64,000 nt of DNA from Moorena producens 3L. Its GTDB lineage: Bacteria; Cyanobacteriota; Cyanobacteriia; Cyanobacteriales; Coleofasciculaceae. The stretch covers positions 64,130-128,129 of the forward strand of contig NZ_GL890942.1 of assembly GCF_000211815.1 (NCBI RefSeq). The letters are read 5' to 3'. A program made the translations under genes and the position numbers. Shown in pieces: positions 45,031-53,722 of the stretch. The notes below the pieces were generated by a model. The model had not been told where the DNA came from and made no database searches. It saw only the letters and a program-made list of their open reading frames with translations. The first letter of the stretch is position 1; each line of letters opens with the position of its first letter.

Positions 45031-45939
45031 ATGTCTAATACCCACAACTTATTCACTATTCGTTTTTGGGGCGTCAGAGGTAGTATTGCCTGTCCAGGAC
45101 CAGAAACAGTTCGGTATGGAGGCAACACACCTTGTATAGAGATCCGAGTTGGTCGTGAGCGTCTGATTTTTGATGGTGGCACAGGGTTGCGAGTTTTGGG
45201 ACAGTCTCTCCTGAAAGAGATGCCCGTAGAAGCTCATCTATTTTTTACCCACTCCCATTGGGACCATATTCAGGGTTTCCCTTTCTTTACCCCTGCCTTT
45301 ATTAAAAGGAATTGTTTCCATATTTATGGCACCCGCGCCCCTAATGGTGCCACCATCGAGAAACGTCTAACTGATCAGATGACCCACCCAAATTTTCCGG
45401 TGCCCTTGCAAATTATGCAATCGAAAAAGAAGTTCTATGACCTTGAGATTGGAGAAACAGTCAATATTGGTGAGATTACGGTAGAAAATGCACCCTTGAA
45501 CCATCCAGGTGAAGCCGTTGGCTATCGAGTTAACTGGCGAGGCTATTCAGCTGCCTACATCACTGACACAGAACACCTCGAAGAAGGTTTCGATAAAAAT
45601 GTCCTGCGGCTGGCCCGTAATGCAGACCTGATGATTTATGATGCTGCCTACACTGATCAAGAATACTACTCTGAGATATCGAGCAAAATTGGTTGGGGAC
45701 ATTCCACCTGGCAGGAAGCTATCAAAGTTGCTCGAGCTGCTAATGCTAAAAAATTAGTCATCTTCCATCATGACCCCCTCCATAACGATGATTTCTTGGA
45801 TCAGCTTGGAGAACAGGCTGTTAAGGAGTTTTCTAATACGATTATGGCGCGGGAAGGTCTGGAAATTGACCTAGTGGAATCCTCTAGGTCACATCTGCTT
45901 GAGGTTAAGGATGGGAAAATGCCTCTGAGCAAAGTTTAA
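45031..45939 (+). CDS. Metallo-beta-lactamase fold hydrolase
   Basis: 302 residues. The zinc motif is H74-x-H76-x-D78-H79 (THSHWDH), with further ligands likely at H158-region LNHPGE, the D of ITDTEH and the C-terminal FHHDP. The N-terminus IRFWGVRGSIACPGPETVRYGGNTPC is typical of the cyclic-nucleotide-phosphodiesterase/RNase Z-like branch of the superfamily. AAGGA upstream supports ATG 45031. The substrate cannot be told from sequence. It is a stand-alone gene. Confidence 0.88.
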   Translation: MSNTHNLFTIRFWGVRGSIACPGPETVRYGGNTPCIEIRVGRERLIFDGGTGLRVLGQSLLKEMPVEAHLFFTHSHWDHIQGFPFFTPAFIKRNCFHIYGTRAPNGATIEKRLTDQMTHPNFPVPLQIMQSKKKFYDLEIGETVNIGEITVENAPLNHPGEAVGYRVNWRGYSAAYITDTEHLEEGFDKNVLRLARNADLMIYDAAYTDQEYYSEISSKIGWGHSTWQEAIKVARAANAKKLVIFHHDPLHNDDFLDQLGEQAVKEFSNTIMAREGLEIDLVESSRSHLLEVKDGKMPLSKV

Positions 45940-45974
45940 TCTAGCAATTTTCAAGGTCGTGAGGTACAAAATGC

Positions 45975-46080
45975 TAGGTTTTAGGGAGCAGGGAGTAGGT
46001 TTTAGGGAGCAGGGAACAGGGAACAGGGAACAGGGAACAGGGAACAGGGAACAGAACAGGGAACAGGGAACAGGGAAAAA
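45975..46080. repeat. gggaaca heptamer array with flanking dispersed motif
   Basis: About twelve gggagca or gggaaca heptamers. To the right lies aatcctgtgtacctcatagt, the dispersed motif also seen near 15900, 21980, 43285 and 56790. From 46160 to 46210 there are taaaaat/taacaat words. Confidence 0.85.
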
Positions 46081-46287
46081 ATCCTGTGTACCTCATAGTT
46101 ATGAAAAACGCTGTAAGTATGATCAAATTATGATCAACGCTATATCATTCCTAAAAATAAAATTAATTGTTAATTAAAAATTAAAAATTAAAAATTAACA
46201 ATTAAAACTTAACAATTAACTTTCAGAGGATAACCGATTTTAAAAGTGATTAACTGTACTTAATAATATAACATGCTTCTTATAGTC

Positions 46288-46320
46288 ATAGGCGGTCTTT
46301 TTAAAGTAAAGACCGCCTAT
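46288..46320. terminator. Strong hairpin between convergent genes
   Basis: 13-bp arms ataggcggtcttt and aaagaccgcctat with a seven-base loop. T-runs within the stem make it a possible bidirectional terminator between the metallo-hydrolase gene and the minus-strand gene at 46482. Confidence 0.6.
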
Positions 46321-46339
46321 AAAGTGCTGCTGATAGTTT

Positions 46340-46475
46340 GTCAGCATTCAGCGGTCAGCGGTCAGCGGTCAGCTTCTTTTATTAAAAAGCTGTTTCCGTA
46401 GCTTGGCCAATAGCTGAATGCTGATAGCTGAATGCTGATAGCTGAATGCTGATAGCTGAATGCTGATAGCTTACT
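46340..46475. repeat. gcggtcagcggtcag and gctgaatgctgata arrays
   Basis: Short arrays of gcggtca and tagctgaatgctga words, ending seven bases before the stop codon of the next gene. Confidence 0.85.
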
Positions 46476-46481
46476 TATTAT

Positions 46482-47312
46482 CTAAGCTGCAACTTGAGCT
46501 TGATCAGATACTTGGGGTGCTGCTTTTAAAGATGTTTGGAGAGATTCTAGCTGAACCGATAGGTTTTGGATTTGACTTTGGAGTGCTTCAACTAGCACAA
46601 TTTTTTTCGCCAGAACTTGAGGATTTCTGATGCTTGTGGATTGTTCAGATGCAGAAGAAGTATTCTTGATGCCGTCGCGAATGGGGGAAACTCCCTTTGG
46701 CCGACTGCATCCCTTGGTGTAGCCTAAGAACGTTTGAGCAGAGGCAAACTGATAGATTCCAGCTTTTACCTTACTCTGTTGCCATGACATCCCTAGGTTT
46801 TCAAGCACTGGTTCCTGGGTAACTATTAACGGTTCCATAACTGTTATCGGTTTCTCCATGACCACGGTCCGAGAAACCTTCTTTGCCATCGGTACGCTGG
46901 CAGCAGCAAATTTTACTTCTTCATAAGCAACCACATTATCTAGCTTCTGTTGCTTCTCTGTGTTCAGCTCGGATGTTGAAACTTGTAGTTGTTGAATTAA
47001 CTTTTCCTTCTCCTGAAGAGCTTGCTCGATAGTGTCTAACTCAGACTCAATGGTAGCTGACTTCCGGGAAGAGTCCTGCCACCCAGCTAAAGTAGCATTA
47101 GAGATACCTACTCCCAAACTGATTAACATCGCTAGTCCCAAGTAAGGAGCCGCCGAATCCCTGACTTTACCATGAAAAAATAGTTCATCTTGCATGCGGA
47201 TGGTGAGGGACTCTTCACCAAATAGGGCTACGGGTAAGGTGAAGACACAAAAGAGTGTAGTTGAAATGAAGACTGGTGCCAAGATTAATTTTTGGATTGT
47301 AGATCCGTTCAC
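46482..47312 (-). CDS. Membrane protein with coiled coil, hypothetical
   Basis: 276 residues starting at GTG 47312 with AAGGGAG six bases upstream. Two hydrophobic helices lie near the N-terminus (about 10-31 LILAPVFISTTLFCVFTLPVAL; 56-77 PYLGLAMLISLGVGISNATLAG). A coiled coil follows (85-125), then a Pro/Val-rich linker and a second short coiled coil at the C-terminus. Residues encoded by 46668-46711 (around GCSRPKGVSPIRDGI) come from an inserted palindromic repeat. The family is not recognised. A truncated divergent paralogue lies at 47697. Confidence 0.7.
   Translation of the reverse strand: MNGSTIQKLILAPVFISTTLFCVFTLPVALFGEESLTIRMQDELFFHGKVRDSAAPYLGLAMLISLGVGISNATLAGWQDSSRKSATIESELDTIEQALQEKEKLIQQLQVSTSELNTEKQQKLDNVVAYEEVKFAAASVPMAKKVSRTVVMEKPITVMEPLIVTQEPVLENLGMSWQQSKVKAGIYQFASAQTFLGYTKGCSRPKGVSPIRDGIKNTSSASEQSTSIRNPQVLAKKIVLVEALQSQIQNLSVQLESLQTSLKAAPQVSDQAQVAA
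46668..46711. repeat. 44-bp gatgcagtcg-type palindromic repeat in coding sequence
   Basis: Imperfect 10-bp ends gatgccgtcg and cgactgcatc surround atgggggaaactccc. A relative (gatgcagtcgctcatggggt) lies inside the IS1 remnant near 22434. Here the repeat is translated in frame. Confidence 0.7.
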
Positions 47313-47696
47313 AATTACTCCCTTAGGATAGCTACTTAAAACTCAATGACTAGTACCGCTTTGTGGCACTTAAAAACGCTGATCATGTCAGCTTTTCGTT
47401 TGTTTTGAACGGTAGCTTTATTTCCAGCGTTTTGTCCTAGTTTGAACCTCAGGGGTTTGCGATCGCATTTGCGTTATGTTAGCGATTGGGTATACCTCAT
47501 GTTTGATTTAAGTCCAATCCTAGGGCAACTCCATAACTTTCCTTAACTTTTAGTTATCGACTGCTCTTGGTGAGATCGGTAGATTATTTGTGTACGGAGC
47601 AAAAACAGGAACAATACCGGCTACGGAGCCTGTAACGTTACCTAGCCATTGAGTTCACCACCAGTACTAGAACTTGTTTAAGGTAAGCATTTAATC
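47313..47696. other. Intergenic region
   Basis: Divergent intergenic space, with one GCGATCGC-type site near 47460. No gene, array or clear promoter is recognised. Confidence 0.5.
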
Positions 47697-47867
47697 ATGA
47701 ACCAATCTACAATCGATAAATCTTTCCTGAGACCAATCGTGTTATCTACAATTATCTTTGCTCTTCTGAGCTTGCCCATAGTTATGCTCGGGGCAAAGCC
47801 GATCTGTATGAAGTTCCTAGAGAGTCGGATAGTTGATGCTAAACTGATGAATGCTGCGACGCGCTGA
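47697..47867 (+). pseudogene. Truncated paralogue of the 46482 membrane protein
   Basis: The 56-codon frame MNQSTIDKSFLRPIVLSTIIFALLSLPIVMLG... aligns with the first part of the neighbouring protein (MNGSTIQKLILAPVFISTTLFCVFTLPVALFG). It ends at TGA 47865-47867 just after the first membrane helix. It looks like a gene remnant whose 3-prime part was deleted up to the solute-binding protein gene. Confidence 0.6.
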
Positions 47868-47913
47868 TTAAGGTTTCACTAAACTGCTTAGACCTTTCGT
47901 AATCCTGATTCTT

Positions 47914-49185
47914 TTGGGAATGCTGGTTGCCAGTGTGCTCCTGTCCCAGTTTTGGGCACTACCAGCACTGACCCAGCCCCCTGTTCAACTCACCCTATTG
48001 ATGGGAGCGGGGGAATTTGCTTATTGGCAGGAACTACTGGTCAAGAATTTTGAGCTAGAGAATCCAGATATTCAAATCGAACTGATCGAAGGACCATTAA
48101 ACTCTGACTTAACAGAAGACCTCTATACCTCTGCTTTCATTTTAGGAGACTCACCCTATGACCTGATTAACATGGACGTGATTTGGGCTCCTAAATTTGC
48201 GGCTGCAGGGTGGTTACTAGATTTATCGGACCGAGTTAGTAAGGAGTATTTAAACGAATTTCTGGATAAAGCAGTTGATTCAGGACGCTACCAGGGGAAA
48301 CTATACCGCATACCATTCCGTTCCGATGGTGGTATCCTCTACTATCGTCAGGATTTGCTAGAGCAAGCTGGATTCCAAGAGCCAAAAACCTTTGAGCAGT
48401 TGGTCAACATTTCCCAACAATTGCAGGAAAACCATGATCCCAAATGGGGCTATCTTTGGCAAGGTCGTCAATATGAAGGGTTATCAGCCATGTTTGTGGA
48501 GATACTTGCAGGCTTTGGTGGTTTCTGGGTTGACCCGGAAACCTTGGAAGTGGGTTTGGATAAACCGGAAGCGATTAAAGCTGTAGAATTTCTGCGCAGC
48601 ACCATCAAACAAGGGATTTCACCCCCTGGCGTCACTACCTATCAGGAAGAAGAAACACGACTGTTGTTTCAAAATGGGGATGCAGTATTTCTGAGGAATT
48701 GGCCCTATGTTTGGTCATTGGCAAATCAAGAGGGTTCAAAGGTCAAAGGCAAGATTGGCATTAGCCCTATGGTTCATGGTCCTGGTGGCAAAGCTGGTGC
48801 TTGCTTAGGAGGTTGGGGTTTGGGAATTGCTAAATCTTCCAAACATCCTGAGGAAGCCTGGAGAGCTATTGAGTATTTCACCAGTGACAAAGCCCAGCGT
48901 CGGTATACTCTGGAAACTGGCTATCTGCCAACCCGACGGAAGCTGTTTGCAGACCCAGATATTGTTGCTAAGTATCCCCACTATCCAAAATTGCTAGAGG
49001 TGTTAGAGGGGGCTGTCTTGCGTCCACCAGTTCCCCAATATTCTCAGGTATCTGATATTTTACAACGGTACCTCAATGCTGTGCTAACTAATCCCAAACT
49101 CAGTGCTGAAAAAATGATGAAAGCAGCAGCTGATCAAACCCGTAGGCTGTTGTCGGTAGAATTTAGAATGAAGAATGAAGAATGA
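47914..49185 (+). CDS. Sugar ABC transporter substrate-binding protein (GgtB-like)
   Basis: A 423-residue family 1 extracellular solute-binding protein. Motifs are ELLVKNFELENPDIQIELIEG, YDLINMDVIWAPKFAAAGWLLDL, RIPFRSDGGILYYRQDLLEQAGF, and GACLGGWGLGIAKSSKHPEEAWRAIEYFTS with TGYLPTRR. The start is uncertain: TTG 47914 cuts the signal peptide, and the frame continues upstream to 47872 through KLLRPFVILILL without ATG, GTG or TTG. The last residues (EFRMKNEE) are encoded by the following heptamer array. It is grouped with permeases and an ATPase as in Ggt osmolyte or trehalose/maltose-type importers. Confidence 0.82.
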   Translation: MGMLVASVLLSQFWALPALTQPPVQLTLLMGAGEFAYWQELLVKNFELENPDIQIELIEGPLNSDLTEDLYTSAFILGDSPYDLINMDVIWAPKFAAAGWLLDLSDRVSKEYLNEFLDKAVDSGRYQGKLYRIPFRSDGGILYYRQDLLEQAGFQEPKTFEQLVNISQQLQENHDPKWGYLWQGRQYEGLSAMFVEILAGFGGFWVDPETLEVGLDKPEAIKAVEFLRSTIKQGISPPGVTTYQEEETRLLFQNGDAVFLRNWPYVWSLANQEGSKVKGKIGISPMVHGPGGKAGACLGGWGLGIAKSSKHPEEAWRAIEYFTSDKAQRRYTLETGYLPTRRKLFADPDIVAKYPHYPKLLEVLEGAVLRPPVPQYSQVSDILQRYLNAVLTNPKLSAEKMMKAAADQTRRLLSVEFRMKNEE

Positions 49186-49535
49186 AGAATGAAGAATGAA
49201 GAATGAAGAATGAAGAAGGAAGAATGAAGAATGTAGAATGTAGAATGTAGAAGGAAGAATGTAGAAGGAAGAATGTAGAAGGAAGAATGTAGAATGTAGA
49301 ATGTAGAATGTAGAATGTAGAAGGCAGAAGGCAGAAGGCAGAAGGCAGAAGGCAGAAGGCAGAAGGCAGAAGGCAGAAGGCAGAAGGCAGAAGGCAGAAG
49401 GCAGAAGGCAGAATGTATAATTCTAAATTCTAAATTCTAAATTCTAAATTCTAAATTCTAAATTCTAAATTCTAAATTCTAAATTCTAAATTCTAAATTC
49501 TAAATTCTAAATTCTAAATTCTAAATTCTAAATTG
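49163..49535. repeat. Composite heptamer array (gaagaat, agaaggc, aattcta)
   Basis: In order: gaagaat/gtagaat units (49163-49320), about eleven agaaggc units (49318-49410) and about fifteen aattcta units (49420-49535). It runs from the coding end of the binding protein to five bases before the ATG of the first permease, so no native ribosome site remains visible. Confidence 0.93.
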
Positions 49536-49539
49536 TTGA

Positions 49540-50421
49540 ATGAAAACTGATCCGATAGCAGCACAGGAGCAAAGGACAGGGTGGTTGTTGGTAACACCAG
49601 CATTGTTACTACTGCTGCTAGTCTATGGCTATCCTATTTTGCGTTCGTTCTGGTTAAGTTTGTTCACTAAGAACCTAGGGACACAGCTACAACCGGTCTT
49701 TTCTGGTCTCAATAATTATGGGCGAATGATGGGGGATGGTCGCTTCTGGCAGAGTCTCTGGAATACTGTGATTTTTACCTCAGTATCTGTTGCTCTGGAA
49801 CTGGTGTTAGGAATTGCGATCGCATTAATTTTAAATCAAACCTTTAAAGGAAGGGGTATTGTGCGCACCATCGCTATCCTGCCTTGGGCCTTGCCAACTG
49901 CTTTGATCGGTCTAGTATGGGCTTGGATGTTTAATGACCAGTTTGGGGTTTGGAATGATATCTTACTGCGTCTAGGTATTATTCAAGACGGAATCAACTG
50001 GCTAGGATACCCTACAACAGCGATGATGGCAGTGATTGCCGCAGACGTTTGGAAAACTACACCCTTCATCAGCATTTTGCTCCTAGCTGGCTTGCAGTCT
50101 ATTCCCCAAGACCTATACGAAGCCCATGCCCTAGACGGTGCTACCCCCTGGCAAAGTTTCAAGCAAATTACTCTACCGCTATTGACGCCCCAAATCCTAA
50201 TTTCCCTACTGTTCCGCTTTGCCCAAGCTTTCGGAGTCTTCGACCTGATCAAAGTGATGACTGGAGGTGGTCCGGGAGGAGCTACAGAAGTTGTATCTCT
50301 CTACATCTATACCACTGTCATGGATTATCTAGACTTTGGTTATGGTGCTGCCCTTGTGGTAGTAACCTTTTTGATACTGGTAACCACGGTGGTAATTATA
50401 GCCCTAGGCTCACGCAACTAA
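49540..50421 (+). CDS. Sugar ABC transporter permease, MalF/GgtC-like
   Basis: A 293-residue inner-membrane protein with six predicted helices. The first is TGWLLVTPALLLLLLVYGYPILRSFW. The EAA loop is EAHALDGATPWQSFKQITLPLLTPQI (about 199-224). It pairs with the second permease at 50546. There is no Shine-Dalgarno, only the heptamer array, directly upstream. The family is binding-protein-dependent transport system inner-membrane component. Confidence 0.9.
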   Translation: MKTDPIAAQEQRTGWLLVTPALLLLLLVYGYPILRSFWLSLFTKNLGTQLQPVFSGLNNYGRMMGDGRFWQSLWNTVIFTSVSVALELVLGIAIALILNQTFKGRGIVRTIAILPWALPTALIGLVWAWMFNDQFGVWNDILLRLGIIQDGINWLGYPTTAMMAVIAADVWKTTPFISILLLAGLQSIPQDLYEAHALDGATPWQSFKQITLPLLTPQILISLLFRFAQAFGVFDLIKVMTGGGPGGATEVVSLYIYTTVMDYLDFGYGAALVVVTFLILVTTVVIIALGSRN

Positions 50422-50439
50422 TGACTATTCTGCCTCAGG

Positions 50440-50521
50440 AGTTACGCAAAGCCCCCTAAATCCCCCAATTCTGGGGGACTTTGACATCATTCCCCCCCAA
50501 ATTGGGTGGTTAGGGGGGCAA
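50440..50521. repeat. Dispersed G-run/C-run palindromic repeat
   Basis: agccccctaaatcccccaat, tctgggggactttg and cccccccaaattgggtggttaggggggc form nested inverted repeats. It is the same family as 953-1065. It lies between the two permease genes and may fold in their mRNA. Confidence 0.8.
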
Positions 50522-50545
50522 AACCAACTCAACTTCGTAAGTCCT

Positions 50546-51415
50546 ATGCCTAACTCATCATCCCCTCAACCGAAAACAAAACAAATTAACATTATCAAAC
50601 TAATTATCCTGCCCCTAGGAATCATCTTATTGATAATTTTCTGCCTAGCACCACTCCTTTGGCAATTCCTCACTTCCATCAAAGTCAACCAAGATATCTC
50701 TTCCCTTCCCAATATTTATTTCCCTAAGCGGTATACACTTGACCACTATATAAACTTATTTACCCTGCGCCCCCTAGTCCACTATATTTTCAACAGCACC
50801 TTTGTATCAATTACTTCCACACTATTGTGTTTAGGGATAGGAACTCCCGCTGCTTACGCCTTAGCACGGTTAACCCTAAGGGGAGAAAAAATCATCATTG
50901 CTGGGATTATCATTATCACATTATTTCCCTTTATTTTGATATTCCTAGGACTCCTGGAACTTATCAAAATTATTAAACTAGGGAATAATTATCTAAGCCT
51001 GATTATTTCCTATACAGCTATCAACCTTCCTCTCACCCTATTAGTGATGCGCAGCTTTTTTCAACAGCTACCGCCAGAGCTAGAAGATGCTGCTAAAGTC
51101 GATGGCTATAGCACCTGGCAAATGCTAATCGAAATTCTATTACCTCTAACCGTTCCAGCTTTAGTAACAACAGGAATACTTACCTTTATTTTTGCTTGGA
51201 ATGAATTTATTTTAGCCCTCACTTTCATTAGCCAAGAATCTATGAAAACCCTGCCCGTTGCTGCGGCTCAGTTAAGTGGTTCTCTGGGAAAAGAGATTCC
51301 CTACGGTTCCATTGCGGCTATGACAGTTATAGGAACATTTCCCCTAGTGGTATTAGTAATGTTTTTCCAAGGTAAAATTGTCCAAGGTTTAACATCGGGA
51401 GCAGTTAAGGGTTGA
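50546..51415 (+). CDS. Sugar ABC transporter permease, MalG/GgtD-like
   Basis: 289 residues with six helices. The N-terminal helix is KLIILPLGIILLIIFCLAPLLW. The EAA loop reads LEDAAKVDGYSTWQMLIEILLPLTVPAL (about 178-206). It is the partner of the 49540 permease. The stop is followed at once by a ggttgaagg-type array. Confidence 0.9.
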   Translation: MPNSSSPQPKTKQINIIKLIILPLGIILLIIFCLAPLLWQFLTSIKVNQDISSLPNIYFPKRYTLDHYINLFTLRPLVHYIFNSTFVSITSTLLCLGIGTPAAYALARLTLRGEKIIIAGIIIITLFPFILIFLGLLELIKIIKLGNNYLSLIISYTAINLPLTLLVMRSFFQQLPPELEDAAKVDGYSTWQMLIEILLPLTVPALVTTGILTFIFAWNEFILALTFISQESMKTLPVAAAQLSGSLGKEIPYGSIAAMTVIGTFPLVVLVMFFQGKIVQGLTSGAVKG

Positions 51416-51419
51416 CTCT

Positions 51420-51620
51420 TTGGGGGTTGAAGGTTTGGAGGGTTGAAGGTTGGAGGTTGGAGGTTGGAGGTTTGGAGGGTTGGAGGGTTGGAGGGTTGGA
51501 GGGTTGAAGGTTGAAGGTTGAAGGTTGAAGGTTGGAGGTTGGAGGGTTGGAGGTTGGAGGGTTGGAGGGTTGGAGGGTTGGAGGGTTGGAGGGTTGGAGG
51601 GTTGGAGGGTTGGAGGTTGT
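51420..51620. repeat. ggttggagg word array
   Basis: Words of ggttgaa, ggttgga and gggttggag in a dense array, ending with gttcggccttggcgttct. The complementary words (ccttcaacc) form the array at 52345-52460 on the other side of the four-helix-bundle gene. Confidence 0.88.
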
Positions 51621-51696
51621 TCGGCCTTGGCGTTCTTTGTAGGGAAGGTTTTAAGATTGAATTTTTTAAGATTGAATCTTTTGAGTTTGGAAGAGT

Positions 51697-52110
51697 ATGG
51701 GAACGATAAAACGATTTGAAGAAATTCAGGGATGGCAGACAGCACGGGAGTTGACAAGGTTGGTTTACGCACTTTCAAAGGAGGGAGCGTTTTCCCGTGA
51801 TTTTGGTTTGTGCAACCAGATGCGTCGTGCAGCGGTTTCTATCATGTCAAATATTGCTGAGGGCTTTGAGAGTCGGACACAACGTCTTTTTATTGAGTTT
51901 TTAGGTCGAGCTAGAGGCTCTGCGGGTGAATTACGTTCTCAAGCCTATGTTGCTCTTGATGCTGGTTACATTCATCAATCTCAGTTTACACAACTATTTG
52001 ATCTATGCCAGAAGTGCAGCCGACAAATTACAGGATTCATGGCATATCTGAAAACCTACCCTGATCAAAACCGACTCCGCGAGGATGAAGGAGATTATCG
52101 TATTGATTGA
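51697..52110 (+). CDS. Four-helix-bundle protein (S23/23S rRNA-IVP family)
   Basis: 137 residues: KRFEEIQGWQTARELTRLVYALSKEG, QMRRAAVSIMSNIAEGFESRTQRLFIEFLGRARGSAGELRSQ and a final helix LCQKCSRQITGFMAYLKTY. These are the hallmarks of the four-helix-bundle family found in 23S rRNA intervening sequences and, in related form, as Avd of diversity-generating retroelements. No reverse transcriptase or variable repeat is nearby. The gene sits inside the transporter operon between two complementary arrays, suggesting insertion. Confidence 0.88.
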   Translation: MGTIKRFEEIQGWQTARELTRLVYALSKEGAFSRDFGLCNQMRRAAVSIMSNIAEGFESRTQRLFIEFLGRARGSAGELRSQAYVALDAGYIHQSQFTQLFDLCQKCSRQITGFMAYLKTYPDQNRLREDEGDYRID

Positions 52111-52344
52111 CAGTTTTGAAACTTGACTTCCCTCAGATCGTTTCTGTTTGCATCTGAATTGTAAACATTGATGGGTAGATGGAAGGAGAGTATAATTTTC
52201 CCGCGAATTTTGCCTAATTGCAAAAGCCATCTAGCGCGGTCTTGGGGAGGCAGTGCCCTATTGGGGAAGTAATGCGATCGCGTTCGCACACAGCTCCAAA
52301 ATCATCAGCGACTGTATCAAGACAGTGATATCCACGCTCAACTT
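52111..52344. other. Intergenic region after the four-helix-bundle gene
   Basis: Contains a diverged gcgcggtcttggggaggcag repeat near 52235 and a GCGATCGC site at 52274. No gene is seen. Confidence 0.5.
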
Positions 52345-52460
52345 TTCACCTAAAAACCTTCAACCAAATAACCTTCAACCAAATAACCTTCAACCAAATA
52401 ACCTTCAACCTTCAACCAAATAACCTTCAACCAAATAACCTCCAAACCTCCAAACCTCCA
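52345..52460. repeat. ccttcaaccaaataa array
   Basis: About seven units of ccttcaaccaaataa or shorter forms, then ctccaaac words. It ends six bases before the ATPase ATG, leaving no visible ribosome site. Confidence 0.9.
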
Positions 52461-52466
52461 GATAGT

Positions 52467-53549
52467 ATGCCTAAACTAGAACTACATAATATTAATAAAA
52501 TCTACAAGACTAACAAGGGTAACGTCATCCCAGTTAACGACATTAGCTTAGAAGTGGATGAAGGAGAATTTCTGACCCTACTTGGGCCATCGGGATGTGG
52601 TAAATCTACGATGCTGCGACTAATTGCTGGGTTAGAGCAACCCACCCATGGCAAAGTAGTTATCAATGGACGGGATGTTACTCATGTTAGACCAGGCGAT
52701 CGCAATATCGCTATGGTTTTCCAAAGCTATGCTCTCTATCCTCATATGACCGTATATGACAATATGGCCGCTAGTCTGAAACTCCATAAAGTCCCTTCTG
52801 ACCAAATTCGGAGCCTGGTGCAGGAAGTAGCTGGTAAACTGGGACTGGAAAATTTGATGGAGCGTAAGCCTAGTCAGCTATCTGGTGGTCAGCGCCAGCG
52901 GGTTGCTCTGGGCAGGGCATTGGTGCGGCAACCGGCTGTGTTTTTGTTAGACGAACCTCTGAGTAACTTGGATGCTTTGCTGCGAGAGCAAGTTAGGGCG
53001 GATTTGAAGCAGCTATTTGTTGCTCAAAAGGCACCAGTGGTTTATGTTACTCATGACCAAACCGAAGCGATGACCCTCTCAACCAAGATTGCGGTGTTAT
53101 CTGAGGGTAAGCTGCAACAGCTAGATACACCCCAGGGCATTTACAAGCAGCCAGCAAATCAGTTTGTGGCTAGTTTTGTCGGTTCTCCCCAAATGAACTT
53201 ACTGACACTTCACTGTCAGGGGAATTATGCCATCTTGGGTGAGGTCAAAATTCCTTTGCCAAATTTGCCTAAAGTGCCGCCACAGATTGTCCTAGGTATC
53301 CGCCCAGAAGATGTGGCCTTAGCTCAACCAGAGGATAAATATAGGATTGAGGGTCGCATCTACCTCGTGGAAAATCTAGGCATGCATAATTTAATTAGTG
53401 TTCGGGTGAAGGGGTCAGACTCTCTCAGTATCCGAGGGTTATTACCTAATAATTTAACTTGGGAAACCGAAGAAGTGACCCTGGCTATATCACCCCAGTT
53501 GATTCACTGGTTTGATAGTGAAACATGCGTTCGCTTAGGGTCTCTTTAG
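52467..53549 (+). CDS. Sugar ABC transporter ATPase, MalK/UgpC/GgtA-like
   Basis: A 360-residue ATPase. Walker A GPSGCGKST is at residues 40-48, the Q loop is MVFQSYALYPHMTV, the signature is LSGGQRQRVALGRAL, Walker B is AVFLLDEP and the H switch is YVTHD. The C-terminal 120 residues form the regulatory TOBE/MalK-type domain (PPQIVLGIRPEDVALAQ). It completes the transporter with the binding protein and two permeases upstream, from which it is separated by the inserted four-helix-bundle gene. Confidence 0.92.
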   Translation: MPKLELHNINKIYKTNKGNVIPVNDISLEVDEGEFLTLLGPSGCGKSTMLRLIAGLEQPTHGKVVINGRDVTHVRPGDRNIAMVFQSYALYPHMTVYDNMAASLKLHKVPSDQIRSLVQEVAGKLGLENLMERKPSQLSGGQRQRVALGRALVRQPAVFLLDEPLSNLDALLREQVRADLKQLFVAQKAPVVYVTHDQTEAMTLSTKIAVLSEGKLQQLDTPQGIYKQPANQFVASFVGSPQMNLLTLHCQGNYAILGEVKIPLPNLPKVPPQIVLGIRPEDVALAQPEDKYRIEGRIYLVENLGMHNLISVRVKGSDSLSIRGLLPNNLTWETEEVTLAISPQLIHWFDSETCVRLGSL

Positions 53550-53722
53550 AGCATCCAGTAGCGGCTCTTTGAGAGCATTGGATTTTCCACAAACTTTACC
53601 CACTATAGCAGAAACAATCAACTAAACATATTAAGAAATATGTAGAAAATGGAGCCCTAGCAAGGAGAGGGCAGGGACCAGAGCACAGTAATGTAAACAA
53701 TAATGTAAACAATGTTTATATT

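Noticed and set aside
51697..52110. Diversity-generating retroelement suggested by an Avd-like four-helix bundle
   Set aside because: No reverse transcriptase, template repeat or variable repeat was seen nearby.
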